A DNA stretch of 10,537 nt, taken from positions 1 through 10,537 of the forward strand of contig JAHIZU010000084.1 in NCBI GenBank assembly GCA_018814265.1, in the 5' to 3' direction. Below the pieces are notes generated by a model. The model did not search any database, was not told the origin of the DNA, and saw only the letters and a list, made by a program, of their open reading frames with translations. The stretch's first letter is position 1. Every line of letters begins with the position of its first letter. This DNA comes from Candidatus Margulisiibacteriota bacterium (GTDB lineage: Bacteria > Margulisbacteria > WOR-1 > O2-12-FULL-45-9). The position numbers were made by a program, and so were the translations under genes. Shown here piece after piece: positions 1-7,236 of this stretch.

Positions 1-482
1 CGCTGAATAATTGAGTAGATCGACATTAAGGTCGCCGCCGAAACAACGACCATTATTATCCGCCTTAACTGGGCCGGGGAGCGCATATAATTTGTAATAA
101 CAAAAAAGAACAGGCCGAATAAATACCAGCTGGTCAAGCCCTCATAGCGGCCGTAAAAACCCACCAAGCTGGTATAAACATGGACTGAGGACAATGTCGC
201 TATCGTGGTACAAAACAAAAATGACAGCACCGGCCAATCGAGCGCGGTGCGGAAAAAGCGGTGCTGCTTGGTAATGACCAGCTTGATCGCCCAGACGCCA
301 AAAATGAGCGAGCCGAAAACGCGCATCCAGGCTGTTTTGGTGCCGGAAAAAACGATCCCTAATCTCCGATCAAAGATAACGGGCATGATGAAGATCACGA
401 TCAGGATCAAGATTTCCACAGCAAAATCAAACAACCAGGAGGAATCCCAATCTATTCTTGCTTGAGATTTCTTTTTAATCAT
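1..482 (-). CDS. O-antigen ligase/polymerase-like membrane protein, N-terminal part (cut by window edge)
   Basis: I translated this on the minus strand from the ATG at 482; 160 residues are open to the window edge, so the C-terminus is missing. The protein is hydrophobic, with likely membrane segments near residues 18-37, 52-70, 83-100, 116-132 and 141-159. A short basic N-terminus (MIKKK) precedes the first segment. The stretch VHVYTSLVGFYGRYEGL (residues 100-116) resembles the conserved 'Y.S.fG.YgRyeGl' loop of O-antigen ligase-family (Wzy_C/WaaL-like) proteins. Those proteins polymerise lipid-linked glycans or transfer them to an acceptor on the periplasmic face of the inner membrane. The ATG overlaps the stop of the preceding dehydratase gene (ATGA), and AAAGGG sits about 8 bases upstream. 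The context, after sugar-nucleotide and glycosyltransferase genes, supports a polysaccharide role. The choice between ligase and polymerase cannot be made from this fragment. A plus-strand reading frame at 205-465 is only a shadow. Confidence 0.75.
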   Translation of the reverse strand, partial: MIKKKSQARIDWDSSWLFDFAVEILILIVIFIMPVIFDRRLGIVFSGTKTAWMRVFGSLIFGVWAIKLVITKQHRFFRTALDWPVLSFLFCTTIATLSSVHVYTSLVGFYGRYEGLTSWYLFGLFFFVITNYMRSPAQLRRIIMVVVSAATLMSIYSIIQ

Positions 483-1462
483 TTATTTTCCCTTTTTGCT
501 GATAACCGCTTTAGATCCGCTTCCACCATCATTTTTACTAGATCAGCAAATTTCACTTTAGGCTGCCAACCCAGCTTTTGGCTGGCCTTGCTGGAGTCCC
601 CCAGCAGCAGGTGCACCTCAGCCGGCCGATAAAAGGTTTCATCCGTCACCACATGATCTTGCCAATTCAACCCAACCTGTTTAAAAGCCAGTTCCGCAAA
701 CTCACGCACTGAATGGGTCTCGCCAGTCGCGATCACATAATCATCAGGCTTAGCCTGCTGCAGCATCAGCCACATGGCCTCAACATAATCCTGGGCAAAG
801 CCCCAATCTCTTTTAGCTTCTAAATTACCCAGCTTTAACCCGGAAGCCAGGCCTAATTTGATCCTAGCCGCCCGATCAGTGATCTTGCGCGTAACAAATT
901 CAAATCCCCGGCGCGGAGATTCGTGGTTAAAAAGGATCCCGCTGCAGGCAAACAGATGATAAGCTTCACGAAAGTTTTGGGTAATATTAAATCCGGCAAC
1001 CTTAGAAATACCATAGGGAGAACGCGGGTGGAACGGAGTATTTTCATTTTGCGGGGATTCCTTGACCAGGCCAAACATCTCACTTGAGCCGGCAAAATAA
1101 AACCTGCACTTAGGCGCCTTTTCTTTGATGGCCGAGATGACGTAAAGGGTCCCATTAATGTTGGAGTTAAAAGTAGAGAACTCATCCCCAAAGGAATAAT
1201 CAACAAAGCTCTGGGCAGCAAGGTGATAGCATTCTTCGGGTTTGACCTTTTCTACCACTTTAAATATGCTGGCATAACTTTCTAATGAGGCTGAGTGTAA
1301 GGTTATATTATCCAAAAGATGCTTTATGCGCCAGAGCCGATGTTCTGGATCCTCCAAGGCAACCCTTCTTACCACGCCATGAACATCATAACCCTTAGCC
1401 AAAAGAAGTTCGGCCAAATATGACCCGTCCTGCCCCGTTATCCCGGTAATGAGCGCTTTCAT
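479..1462 (-). CDS. gmd: GDP-mannose 4,6-dehydratase
   Basis: This 327-residue extended SDR-family enzyme should convert GDP-D-mannose to GDP-4-keto-6-deoxy-D-mannose in the cytoplasm, the entry point to GDP-rhamnose, GDP-fucose, perosamine and related sugars. Visible signatures are the NAD(P)-binding GITGQDG (7-13), SSEMFG (126-131), the catalytic YGISK with Y150 and K154, NHESPRRG (179-186), GNLEAKRDWGFAQDYV (212-227) and RPAEVHLLLGD (279-289). All are typical of Gmd. The active-site position that is Thr in E. coli Gmd is Ser here (S126), followed by the expected Glu (E128). Family length is usually 320-370, so the protein is complete. The ATG abuts the stop of the preceding glycosyltransferase (TAGATG) and has an AAGGAGG ribosome site 5 bases upstream. 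No GDP-4-keto-6-deoxymannose reductase (rmd) or GDP-fucose synthase (fcl) of usual type is in the window. An RfbD-like reductase two genes upstream might substitute. Confidence 0.95.
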   Translation of the reverse strand: MKALITGITGQDGSYLAELLLAKGYDVHGVVRRVALEDPEHRLWRIKHLLDNITLHSASLESYASIFKVVEKVKPEECYHLAAQSFVDYSFGDEFSTFNSNINGTLYVISAIKEKAPKCRFYFAGSSEMFGLVKESPQNENTPFHPRSPYGISKVAGFNITQNFREAYHLFACSGILFNHESPRRGFEFVTRKITDRAARIKLGLASGLKLGNLEAKRDWGFAQDYVEAMWLMLQQAKPDDYVIATGETHSVREFAELAFKQVGLNWQDHVVTDETFYRPAEVHLLLGDSSKASQKLGWQPKVKFADLVKMMVEADLKRLSAKRENK

Positions 1463-2551
1463 CTAAGCCTCCTTCAGCTTTTGTTCCACAAAGTCACTCA
1501 AACGTCTCTTAAATATATCTTTGGAAAACATCAAAGCATGCTCCCTGATCTCTTGCTGATTAAAAACCTCAAATTGAAATCGTTTGATCGCGCTGATCAA
1601 CGAAGCCGGCGTTTGTTCCTTAAAGAAAATCCCGGTCTTACCGTCAACAATCGTTTCTGTCGCGCCGCCAGCCTTGTAAGCTATTACCGGCCTGCCCGCA
1701 GCCATGGCCTCTACCGGCACAATGCCAAAATCTTCTTCCCCGGGAAAAATAAGGGCCCGGCACTCTGAGTAATGCTGGGCCAGCACATCATCCGGCTGCC
1801 TGCCCAAAAATTCAATGTTCGGTTTGGCGATCCTTTGCAAATCCCTGGCTGCTGGACCGCTGCCAATGATCTTCAAAGGCAGCCCCAGTTCATTAAAAGC
1901 CTCAATTACCACATCAATCCGCTTGTAAGCGTTTAACCTGGAAACCACCAAAAAGTAATCCCTGGCAATCGATGAAATCTCGTAGTTTTCAGTATCTACC
2001 GGCGGATAAATTATATCAGATTTCCGACCATAAGTCACCGCGATCCTTTCCGCAACAGTGCGGGAAATAGCCAGATAATGGTCAACGCTCTGCGCGGTAG
2101 CCAAATCCCATTTTTTTAACGGCTCAAGCACCCAGAGCAAGATCGCCTTGACCAAAGACCCAAAACTCTCTTGCTTCACATAATCATCATGGCGCCAAAC
2201 AAAACGCATTGGTGTATAACAATAACAAATATGCAGCTGCCCAGGCCTTTTCCTGATGCCTTTGGCAAAGGCTGAGCTAGATGAAAGGATCACGTCATAT
2301 CCACTTAAATCAAAACTTTCAAAAGCTAAAGGGTAAAAAAGCAGGTATAATTTAAAAAATCTAAAGACAAATGGCAGGCGCTGCATAAAGGAAGTGCGAA
2401 TATCCATGCGCTGAAAGTTTTCCGGCATTCTTTTCTCGTCAAAGATCGAGGTGTAGATCGGGGTCTGCGGCCAAATCTCATTCAGGGCAGAAACCACTCT
2501 CTCGGCCCCGCCAAATTGATTAAGATAATCATGGACAATCGCGATCCTCAT
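1463..2551 (-). CDS. GT4-family glycosyltransferase (mannosyltransferase-like)
   Basis: This 362-residue GT-B fold glycosyltransferase probably transfers a nucleotide-activated sugar onto a growing lipid-linked glycan at the cytoplasmic face of the inner membrane. The N-terminal half has the HDYLNQFGGAERV motif (about residues 7-19) common in GT4 enzymes of the WbaZ/mannosyltransferase group. The C-terminal half has NAYKRIDVVIEAF (207-219) and the EX7E element with E273 and E281, followed by MAAGRPVIAYKAGGATETI. This is the donor nucleotide-binding region. There is no signal peptide. A hydrophobic, aromatic-rich stretch near residues 60-80 may associate with membrane. I chose the ATG at 2551, which overlaps the preceding stop by one base (TGATG); a TTG one codon earlier is possible but less likely. 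No good Shine-Dalgarno lies close by, so translational coupling is likely. The adjacent gmd suggests GDP-mannose or a derivative as donor. The donor and acceptor are inferred, not shown. Confidence 0.88.
   Translation of the reverse strand: MRIAIVHDYLNQFGGAERVVSALNEIWPQTPIYTSIFDEKRMPENFQRMDIRTSFMQRLPFVFRFFKLYLLFYPLAFESFDLSGYDVILSSSSAFAKGIRKRPGQLHICYCYTPMRFVWRHDDYVKQESFGSLVKAILLWVLEPLKKWDLATAQSVDHYLAISRTVAERIAVTYGRKSDIIYPPVDTENYEISSIARDYFLVVSRLNAYKRIDVVIEAFNELGLPLKIIGSGPAARDLQRIAKPNIEFLGRQPDDVLAQHYSECRALIFPGEEDFGIVPVEAMAAGRPVIAYKAGGATETIVDGKTGIFFKEQTPASLISAIKRFQFEVFNQQEIREHALMFSKDIFKRRLSDFVEQKLKEA
1468..1474 (-). promoter_or_regulatory. Strong ribosome binding site of gmd
   Basis: AAGGAGG on the minus strand lies 5 bases before the gmd ATG at 1462, inside the last codons of the glycosyltransferase gene. 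It is the best Shine-Dalgarno match in this gene chain. Several other starts in the chain have weak or no such site and probably rely on translational coupling. Confidence 0.7.
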
Positions 2552-3417
2552 CAAGTTTTAAGATGACCTTTTTCAGCCAGGTAGGCCTTAAGCGCCTCCG
2601 GCCAGGGGCGCATTTTATCCAGCCCGATCTTTTCCAGGTTTGCGTTCTTGAGCACAGAGTATTGAGGCCGCTTTGCCTTGGCTTTGAATTCAGCTGCGGT
2701 CAGCCTATGGATCACGACTTTCCGATCCAACAGCTCAAAGATCTTAACGGTAAAATCATACCAGGAGCAGCTGCCGTGGTTTACAATATGATAGAGGCCG
2801 TAATGTTTTGTTTTGATCAATTCATAGATATTTTTGGCCAGATCCAAAGAGTATGTCGGTGCCAGGATCTCATCGGCAACAACCTTCAACTCAGACTGGG
2901 AAGCAGCGCGCTTAAGCATGCCTTCCACAAAATTGCCCCCACCCTTACCCAAACAGCCAGCCGCACCGTAAAGACCTGACGAGCGGACAATAAAATATTT
3001 GTTCAGGATAGATTTAACACATTGTTCGCCAGCGTATTTTGAGATCGCGTAGATCGATTGCGGGTTGGGCTGATCAGTCTCAAGGTAGGGGCTGCCCTTC
3101 GCACCGTCAAAAACATAATCAGTTGAGATATGGACCAACGCGGCACCGGTTTCCAGGCAAGCCTCGGCAACATATTTCACGCCATAAGTGTTAACCGCAA
3201 AGGCTGGCACCTCATGGTCTTCACATTTATCAACATGATTATAGGCCGCGGTATTAATTACCACGTCAGGAGAATGCTGTTTGATAACCTTAAGCGTCTT
3301 GGCGCGGTCGGTAATGTCCACATCATAGATCGTCAGCGGGACGAGCTCGTTTTTCGGAAAAATCTTGACCAGATCAGTCCCCAGCTGTCCATCAGCGCCA
3401 ATGATAACTATCTTCAT
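2551..3417 (-). CDS. RfbD/RmlD-like NDP-4-keto-6-deoxysugar reductase
   Basis: This 288-residue SDR-family protein resembles RmlD (dTDP-4-dehydrorhamnose reductase), which performs the last NAD(P)H-dependent step of dTDP-L-rhamnose synthesis. Visible motifs are GADGQLG (7-13) for cofactor binding, the N-T-A-AY region (about 55-59), STDYVFDG (98-105) and the catalytic YAISK with Y123 and K127. The C-terminal RPQYSVL (about 250-256), following a substrate-binding region, is also typical of RmlD. Length matches the family (280-300). The ATG at 3417 overlaps the preceding stop as TGATG, with GAGAGG about 8 bases upstream, so I prefer it over the TTG one codon earlier. No rmlA, rmlB or rmlC is visible, whereas gmd is two genes downstream. 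The enzyme may therefore reduce the Gmd product to GDP-rhamnose, or work with Rml enzymes encoded elsewhere. The family call is firm; the nucleotide specificity is not. Confidence 0.9.
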   Translation of the reverse strand: MKIVIIGADGQLGTDLVKIFPKNELVPLTIYDVDITDRAKTLKVIKQHSPDVVINTAAYNHVDKCEDHEVPAFAVNTYGVKYVAEACLETGAALVHISTDYVFDGAKGSPYLETDQPNPQSIYAISKYAGEQCVKSILNKYFIVRSSGLYGAAGCLGKGGGNFVEGMLKRAASQSELKVVADEILAPTYSLDLAKNIYELIKTKHYGLYHIVNHGSCSWYDFTVKIFELLDRKVVIHRLTAAEFKAKAKRPQYSVLKNANLEKIGLDKMRPWPEALKAYLAEKGHLKT

Positions 3418-4355
3418 CAACTAATCCTCTCTTCCCAGCCAAATTTCTCAGCCACCTTGACTTTCTCATTGGCGATAAAATCATTTCCCGAAAGCAGATA
3501 TCTTTTACCCGCCAGAACAACAACTAAAACCACAGCCCCGTCTCCAGTCTTAACCACCGGGCCGCTAGCTTCTAAAGCAATGATGGCGCCGGCAGCAGCC
3601 TTAGTCGAGGTTTGCGCAGGCCTGGCCTGATAAATCCCCACGAGCTCGCCGCGGAAAAAAGTAAAAGCCGGAGAATGCGGATTTAAGGCCCTGATCCGGT
3701 TAATAATTTTAGCTGTTGGCCATTGCCAGTCAATAAAAAAATCCCTTTGCTTAATTTTGGGCGCCTTGACAAAGTTGCCCGCTGGTTGGGGAACTGCTTT
3801 GGGCTTTTGGCCGGTCCGCTCAATCTCCGCCAGCATATTTTTTAAGATCTTTAGGGCCACCTTTTTCTGTTTATCTATAATAATGCCCGCGGTATCGCCA
3901 GGCTCGATCACTACCTTTTTCTGAGCGATCACATCGCCTTGATCAAACTTCTCGCTTAAGTAATGAAAACTGACTCCGGACTGTTTTTCGCCATTGGCCA
4001 GCGGCCAAAAATAAGGATGAAAACCGCGATAATCCGGCAAATAGGAAGGGTGAATATTTATGGCAGCTAACCCGGCTAAAGAATACAAGCTTTTAGGCGC
4101 CAATTGATCAAAAGACGCGATTAAAATTAAGTCTGGTTTAATTGTGTTTTTGACCGCGGCAATTAGTTTGGGATCGGAAAGATCGTTTGATTCCCAAAAC
4201 GGAATTTTATATGGTTTAGCCAACTCCTTCATTTCCTGGATATCAAAATTATTGGAGCAATTAAAAACCAACCCGCAAACCTGATGTTTTTCGCCAAGCA
4301 AAAAAGCGAGAACACTGGCGCCGATCTCGGTCACGCTAAAAAGAAGGATCCTCAT
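3417..4355 (-). CDS. Fmt-like formyltransferase (methionyl-tRNA or amino-sugar substrate)
   Basis: This 312-residue protein belongs to the 10-formyltetrahydrofolate-dependent formyltransferase family. The N-terminal catalytic domain (about 1-185) carries the Asn-His-Asp triad in NIHPSYLPDYRG (N100, H102) and in FDQGDVIAQ (D138). The C-terminal part (about 205-305) resembles the Fmt C-terminal domain, with INRIRALNPHSPAFTFF and later VKTGDGAVVLVVV. The two-domain layout and length match methionyl-tRNA formyltransferase. However, the HPSYLPDYRGFHPYFW loop differs from the usual SLLPxxRGAAPIxxAI of Fmt and is nearer to sugar N-formyltransferases such as the ArnA N-domain and its relatives. The gene sits between tyrS (ATGA overlap) and polysaccharide genes (TGATG overlap), which is compatible with either role. 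No sugar aminotransferase is seen in the window. I am confident in the chemistry (formyl transfer), not in the acceptor. Confidence 0.82.
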   Translation of the reverse strand: MRILLFSVTEIGASVLAFLLGEKHQVCGLVFNCSNNFDIQEMKELAKPYKIPFWESNDLSDPKLIAAVKNTIKPDLILIASFDQLAPKSLYSLAGLAAINIHPSYLPDYRGFHPYFWPLANGEKQSGVSFHYLSEKFDQGDVIAQKKVVIEPGDTAGIIIDKQKKVALKILKNMLAEIERTGQKPKAVPQPAGNFVKAPKIKQRDFFIDWQWPTAKIINRIRALNPHSPAFTFFRGELVGIYQARPAQTSTKAAAGAIIALEASGPVVKTGDGAVVLVVVLAGKRYLLSGNDFIANEKVKVAEKFGWEERIS

Positions 4356-5524
4356 CTCCCCTTGACCACCCTGAGGAAATTTCTCTTGCCCTTTTGCAGC
4401 AGTTTTTCCTCGCTGATATCGATCTCAGCGTTTTCGTCAGCAACAACTGCATCATTAACTTTAAATCCGCCTTGCTTAATGATCCGCCGGGCATCGGAGC
4501 CAGAAGCAGCCAAGCCGCTTTCTTTCAATAGATCAGCGGCGCGATATTTAGACTTAGCCAGCTGCTGCAAAGGCACGTCCTGCGGCCTTTTCCCCTCTTT
4601 AAAAACAGATTCAAACTCAGCTTCAGCTGCCTCAGCTTCTTTGTCACTGTAAAACTGAGCAACAAGTAAACGAGCCAGCTTTTTCTTGGCTTCTTTGGGA
4701 TGCAGAATACGAATTTCAGCTAAAGGAAAATCAGTCAACAATTCATAATAGCGCAGCATCAGGTCGTCGGAGATCGACATTGTCTTGCCAAAGATCTCGG
4801 ATGGCGGTTCAGTGATGCCAATATAATTATTCAACGACTTGCTCATCTTCTGGACCCCATCTGTTCCTTCAAGCAAAGGCATGGTCAGGATGCACTGCGG
4901 TTTTTCATTGAATTCCCGCTGCAGCTCACGCCCAACCAGCATATTAAACTTCTGATCAGTACCACCGATCTCCACATCCGCTTTGACCTCCACTGAGTCA
5001 TAGCCCTGGATCAATGGATAGAGGAATTCATGGATAGAGATGGGCCGCTCCTGTTCATAGCGGTTCATAAAATCGTCCCGCTCCAGCATGCGCGCGACCG
5101 TGTATTTACCAGCCAGATTTAGCACATCCTCAATTTTTAGCTTTGACAGCCAGTGGCTGTTATAAACAACCCTGGTTTTCTTCTTATCCAGGACCTTAAA
5201 GATCTGGTCTTGATAGGTCTTGGCGTTCTGTTTCACTTCAGCAGGGGTCAAAGGCTTTCTGGTCTCGGATTTGCCGCTGGGATCACCAATGCGGGCGGTA
5301 AAGTCACCGATCAAAAAAATAACCTGGTGGCCCAGCTCCTGGAACTGTCTCAGCTTGGTCAGGATAACGGTATGGCCCAGGTGAATATCAGGCGCAGAGG
5401 GGTCAGCGCCCCATTTAATCCGCAGCGGTTTGCCAGCCTCGAGCTTTTTAATGAATTCCGCCTCAGGCAGCAGCTCAATGGCCCCACGTTTAATTATTTT
5501 TAATTGCTCCACAACGCTTTTCAT
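4352..5524 (-). CDS. tyrS: Tyrosyl-tRNA synthetase
   Basis: This 390-residue class I aminoacyl-tRNA synthetase charges tRNA-Tyr with tyrosine in the cytoplasm. The Rossmann catalytic domain shows IKWGADPSAPDIHLGH (HIGH-type signature HLGH at 48-51), GDFTARIGDPSGKS (73-86), the tyrosine-pocket region YPLIQGYDS (169-177), GGTDQKFN (187-194) and KMSKS (226-230). A C-terminal S4 RNA-binding domain spans about 327-388, with SGSDARRIIKQGGFKVN. Length and layout are normal for bacterial TyrRS. The start ATG overlaps the aroB stop (ATGA) and lacks a strong ribosome site, so coupling to aroB is likely. The position directly behind two shikimate-pathway genes places a consumer of tyrosine beside its biosynthesis, but this may be chance clustering. 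No T-box-like leader is possible here because there is no intergenic space. Confidence 0.97.
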   Translation of the reverse strand: MKSVVEQLKIIKRGAIELLPEAEFIKKLEAGKPLRIKWGADPSAPDIHLGHTVILTKLRQFQELGHQVIFLIGDFTARIGDPSGKSETRKPLTPAEVKQNAKTYQDQIFKVLDKKKTRVVYNSHWLSKLKIEDVLNLAGKYTVARMLERDDFMNRYEQERPISIHEFLYPLIQGYDSVEVKADVEIGGTDQKFNMLVGRELQREFNEKPQCILTMPLLEGTDGVQKMSKSLNNYIGITEPPSEIFGKTMSISDDLMLRYYELLTDFPLAEIRILHPKEAKKKLARLLVAQFYSDKEAEAAEAEFESVFKEGKRPQDVPLQQLAKSKYRAADLLKESGLAASGSDARRIIKQGGFKVNDAVVADENAEIDISEEKLLQKGKRNFLRVVKGR

Positions 5525-6633
5525 TGGCAGCCCATTTCCGCCAGCACGCTGTTGATGGTTTTCAAGGCGAGATTATTCCTGATAACCACCTTGCCAATTT
5601 TTTCCGGCAGCACGAACTGGACTTTACCCTCCCTGACCTTTTTATCGATCTGCAGGGCGTTGATGATCTTTTTAGCTGACAAGCCCTTGACCTCGATCGG
5701 CAAGCCGAGTTTTTCCAGCAGATTAACAATGCGCAAAACAGCTTCCTGATTGATCATCTTCATCCGGTTAGCTATCCGGGCGGCCGCTACCATACCGATG
5801 GCCACTGCTTCGCCATGATTATATGCCTTATACCTGGTCAAGGCCTCAATCGCGTGGCCAATGGTGTGTCCATAATTTAAGATCATCCTCAAGCCGGTTT
5901 CAGTCTCATCCTTGGCCACGACCTTGGCCTTGATCTTGGCTGATTCAGCCACAATGATCTGCCAGACCTTTAAAGCGGCGCGCAGAGTGTCGGGCGATTC
6001 AAAGGCCTTAGTGTTAAGATGATGCGAATTAGCTTCAAGAAACTTAAAAAAGTCCGCGTCCTCGATCACGCCGTATTTAACTACTTCAGCCAAGCCAGTG
6101 CGCAGTTCGCGCGCCGGCAAAGTGCTCAAGGCTTGGATGTCAATATAAACTTTTTTAGGCTGATAAAAAGCACCGATCAAGTTTTTTCCCCGGGAATGAT
6201 TGACCCCGGTCTTGCCGCCAATAGCCGCGTCAACTTGCGCCAGCAAAGTAGTTGGCACTTGAATAAGATTTATGCCGCGCATGTAAGTGGCGGCCACAAA
6301 ACCAGCCAGGTCACCGATCACTCCCCCGCCCAACGCAATTATAACTGAATCCCGATGAGCCGCGCTCTTGACCAGCTGATCATAGAGGCTTGAAGCCATC
6401 TTCAAGTTCTTGTAACGCTCACCGCAGGGAACCTCAAGGGTCTGATGCGTAAAGCCTTTTAAGCCGCTGCGCAGTTTATCTCCATAGAGGTCATTGACCA
6501 GAGGATCAGTAATAATAAAGATCTTCTTGCCCAACTGCTCATCCTTAATATTTTCGCCCAACTCATCAAGAATTCCTGAGCCAACAATAATATCGTAACT
6601 TCGATCCTTAAGCTCTACCTTGATTTTAGCCAT
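5521..6633 (-). CDS. aroB: 3-dehydroquinate synthase
   Basis: This 370-residue enzyme converts 3-deoxy-D-arabino-heptulosonate 7-phosphate to 3-dehydroquinate, the second step of the shikimate pathway, using NAD and a divalent metal. The NAD-binding and active-site signature GGGVIGDLAGFVAATYMRG is at 102-120, followed by PTTLLAQVDAAIGGKTGVN (127-145). Metal ligands expected for the family are present: E183 in GLAEVVKYG, H256 in NYGHTIGH and H273 in NHGEAVAIG. Family length is about 350-380, so it is intact. Its ATG lies inside the end of aroK (19-base overlap, other frame), with AAGGG 9 bases upstream. It is therefore transcribed and probably translated together with aroK, a common pairing in bacteria. 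Confidence 0.97.
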   Translation of the reverse strand: MAKIKVELKDRSYDIIVGSGILDELGENIKDEQLGKKIFIITDPLVNDLYGDKLRSGLKGFTHQTLEVPCGERYKNLKMASSLYDQLVKSAAHRDSVIIALGGGVIGDLAGFVAATYMRGINLIQVPTTLLAQVDAAIGGKTGVNHSRGKNLIGAFYQPKKVYIDIQALSTLPARELRTGLAEVVKYGVIEDADFFKFLEANSHHLNTKAFESPDTLRAALKVWQIIVAESAKIKAKVVAKDETETGLRMILNYGHTIGHAIEALTRYKAYNHGEAVAIGMVAAARIANRMKMINQEAVLRIVNLLEKLGLPIEVKGLSAKKIINALQIDKKVREGKVQFVLPEKIGKVVIRNNLALKTINSVLAEMGCQ

Positions 6634-7121
6634 TTTATTATCCCTTCAACACATTCATTTACGCTTAACTTTGTCGTGTCAACCTTATAATCAGCCACCC
6701 GGTTGTAGACCGGCGTCCGCTTATCCAGGATCCTTTTGATCTCCGCTTGGGGATCAGCTACTTCCAGCAACGGCCGGTGTTTTTCTTGCTTAACTCTTTG
6801 ATAGATCATTTCCGGCTCAGCCCAGAGCATGACCAGCGGCCCAAGATCCTTTAACATTTTAACATTTTCCTGGCGCAAAACCATCCCCCCGCCAGTAGCC
6901 AGGACATGACCATCCGTACCCTGCAGCTGCTTAATAGTCTCTGTTTCCAGTTCGCGGAAGACTGCTTCGCCCTTTTGGGCAAAAATATCGCTGATGCTCA
7001 GCCCAGCCGCCTCTTCGATAAGCTGATCAGTATCGATATAAGTCAGGCCAAGTTCGGAAGCCAGCTTATGGCCGACAACCGACTTTCCTGACCCCATAAA
7101 TCCAATTAAAACAATATTCAT
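6615..7121 (-). CDS. aroK: Shikimate kinase
   Basis: This 168-residue P-loop kinase phosphorylates shikimate to shikimate 3-phosphate using ATP. Motifs seen are Walker A GFMGSGKS (7-14), DTD (30-32) for Mg and shikimate, FRELE with R57, the GGG loop (77-79), the lid RPLL (116-119) and TPVYNRVAD (136-144). Length is typical (about 170). The start is fixed because the Walker A must begin about residue 7, as in the family. That leaves only 8 bases between the tRNA-Arg 3' end and the ATG, with no Shine-Dalgarno in this stretch. The only promoter-like signal upstream precedes the tRNA, so aroK is probably expressed from the tRNA promoter. After tRNA processing the mRNA would be almost leaderless. 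It overlaps aroB by 19 bases downstream. Confidence 0.96.
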   Translation of the reverse strand: MNIVLIGFMGSGKSVVGHKLASELGLTYIDTDQLIEEAAGLSISDIFAQKGEAVFRELETETIKQLQGTDGHVLATGGGMVLRQENVKMLKDLGPLVMLWAEPEMIYQRVKQEKHRPLLEVADPQAEIKRILDKRTPVYNRVADYKVDTTKLSVNECVEGIIKWLKSR

Positions 7122-7129
7122 AGATAAAT

Positions 7130-7203
7130 TGCGCCCGGGGTGAATCGAACACCCAACCCCCAGTTTAGGAAACTGATGCTCTATCCAATTGAGCTACGGG
7201 CGC
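7130..7203 (-). tRNA. tRNA-Arg, anticodon CCU
   Basis: This is a complete 74-base cloverleaf on the minus strand. The acceptor stem GCGCCCG pairs with CGGGCGC, and A is the discriminator. The D arm is GCTC/GAGC around a 9-base loop containing GG. The anticodon stem TCAGT/ACTGG (one T-G wobble) closes the loop TTCCTAA, putting CCT at positions 34-36, which reads AGG arginine codons. The variable region is GGGTT, and the T arm is GGGTG/CACCC with loop TTCGATT. CCA is not encoded and must be added after transcription. The gene sits between the end of the LysM protein gene and aroK, 8 bases from the aroK ATG, and has its own extended -10 promoter. Confidence 0.97.
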
Positions 7204-7207
7204 GCAA

Positions 7208-7223
7208 CTGAATAATTATATCA
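7208..7223 (-). promoter_or_regulatory. Extended -10 promoter for tRNA-Arg and the downstream gene chain
   Basis: On the minus strand TGATATAAT lies at 7223-7215: a perfect TATAAT -10 with the TG extension. Transcription would start near 7208, giving a leader of about 5 bases before the tRNA at 7203. No good -35 hexamer is at normal spacing; TTGAAC at 7240-7235 is only 14 bases upstream. The extended -10 probably compensates. The promoter overlaps the very end of the LysM protein gene. No other intergenic space exists in the downstream genes, so this is the best candidate to drive the whole aroK-to-ligase chain. Confidence 0.6.
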
Positions 7224-7236
7224 CGATAAACTGGGT

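Noticed and set aside
205..465. Plus-strand 86-residue frame
   Set aside because: It lies opposite a continuous minus-strand membrane-protein frame that overlaps gmd by ATGA; its composition is Lys/Ser/Thr-rich with no recognisable motif.
2563..3630. Two plus-strand frames opposite the reductase and formyltransferase genes
   Set aside because: They are shadows of well-supported minus-strand genes with intact catalytic motifs.
7130..7203. tRNA as an integration site for a genomic island
   Set aside because: No integrase gene and no second copy of the tRNA 3' end was seen in the window; the flanking genes are tightly packed.
7204..7236. Possible transcription terminator after the LysM protein gene
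   Set aside because: No GC-rich hairpin followed by a T run is present; the short gap holds only the promoter elements for the tRNA.
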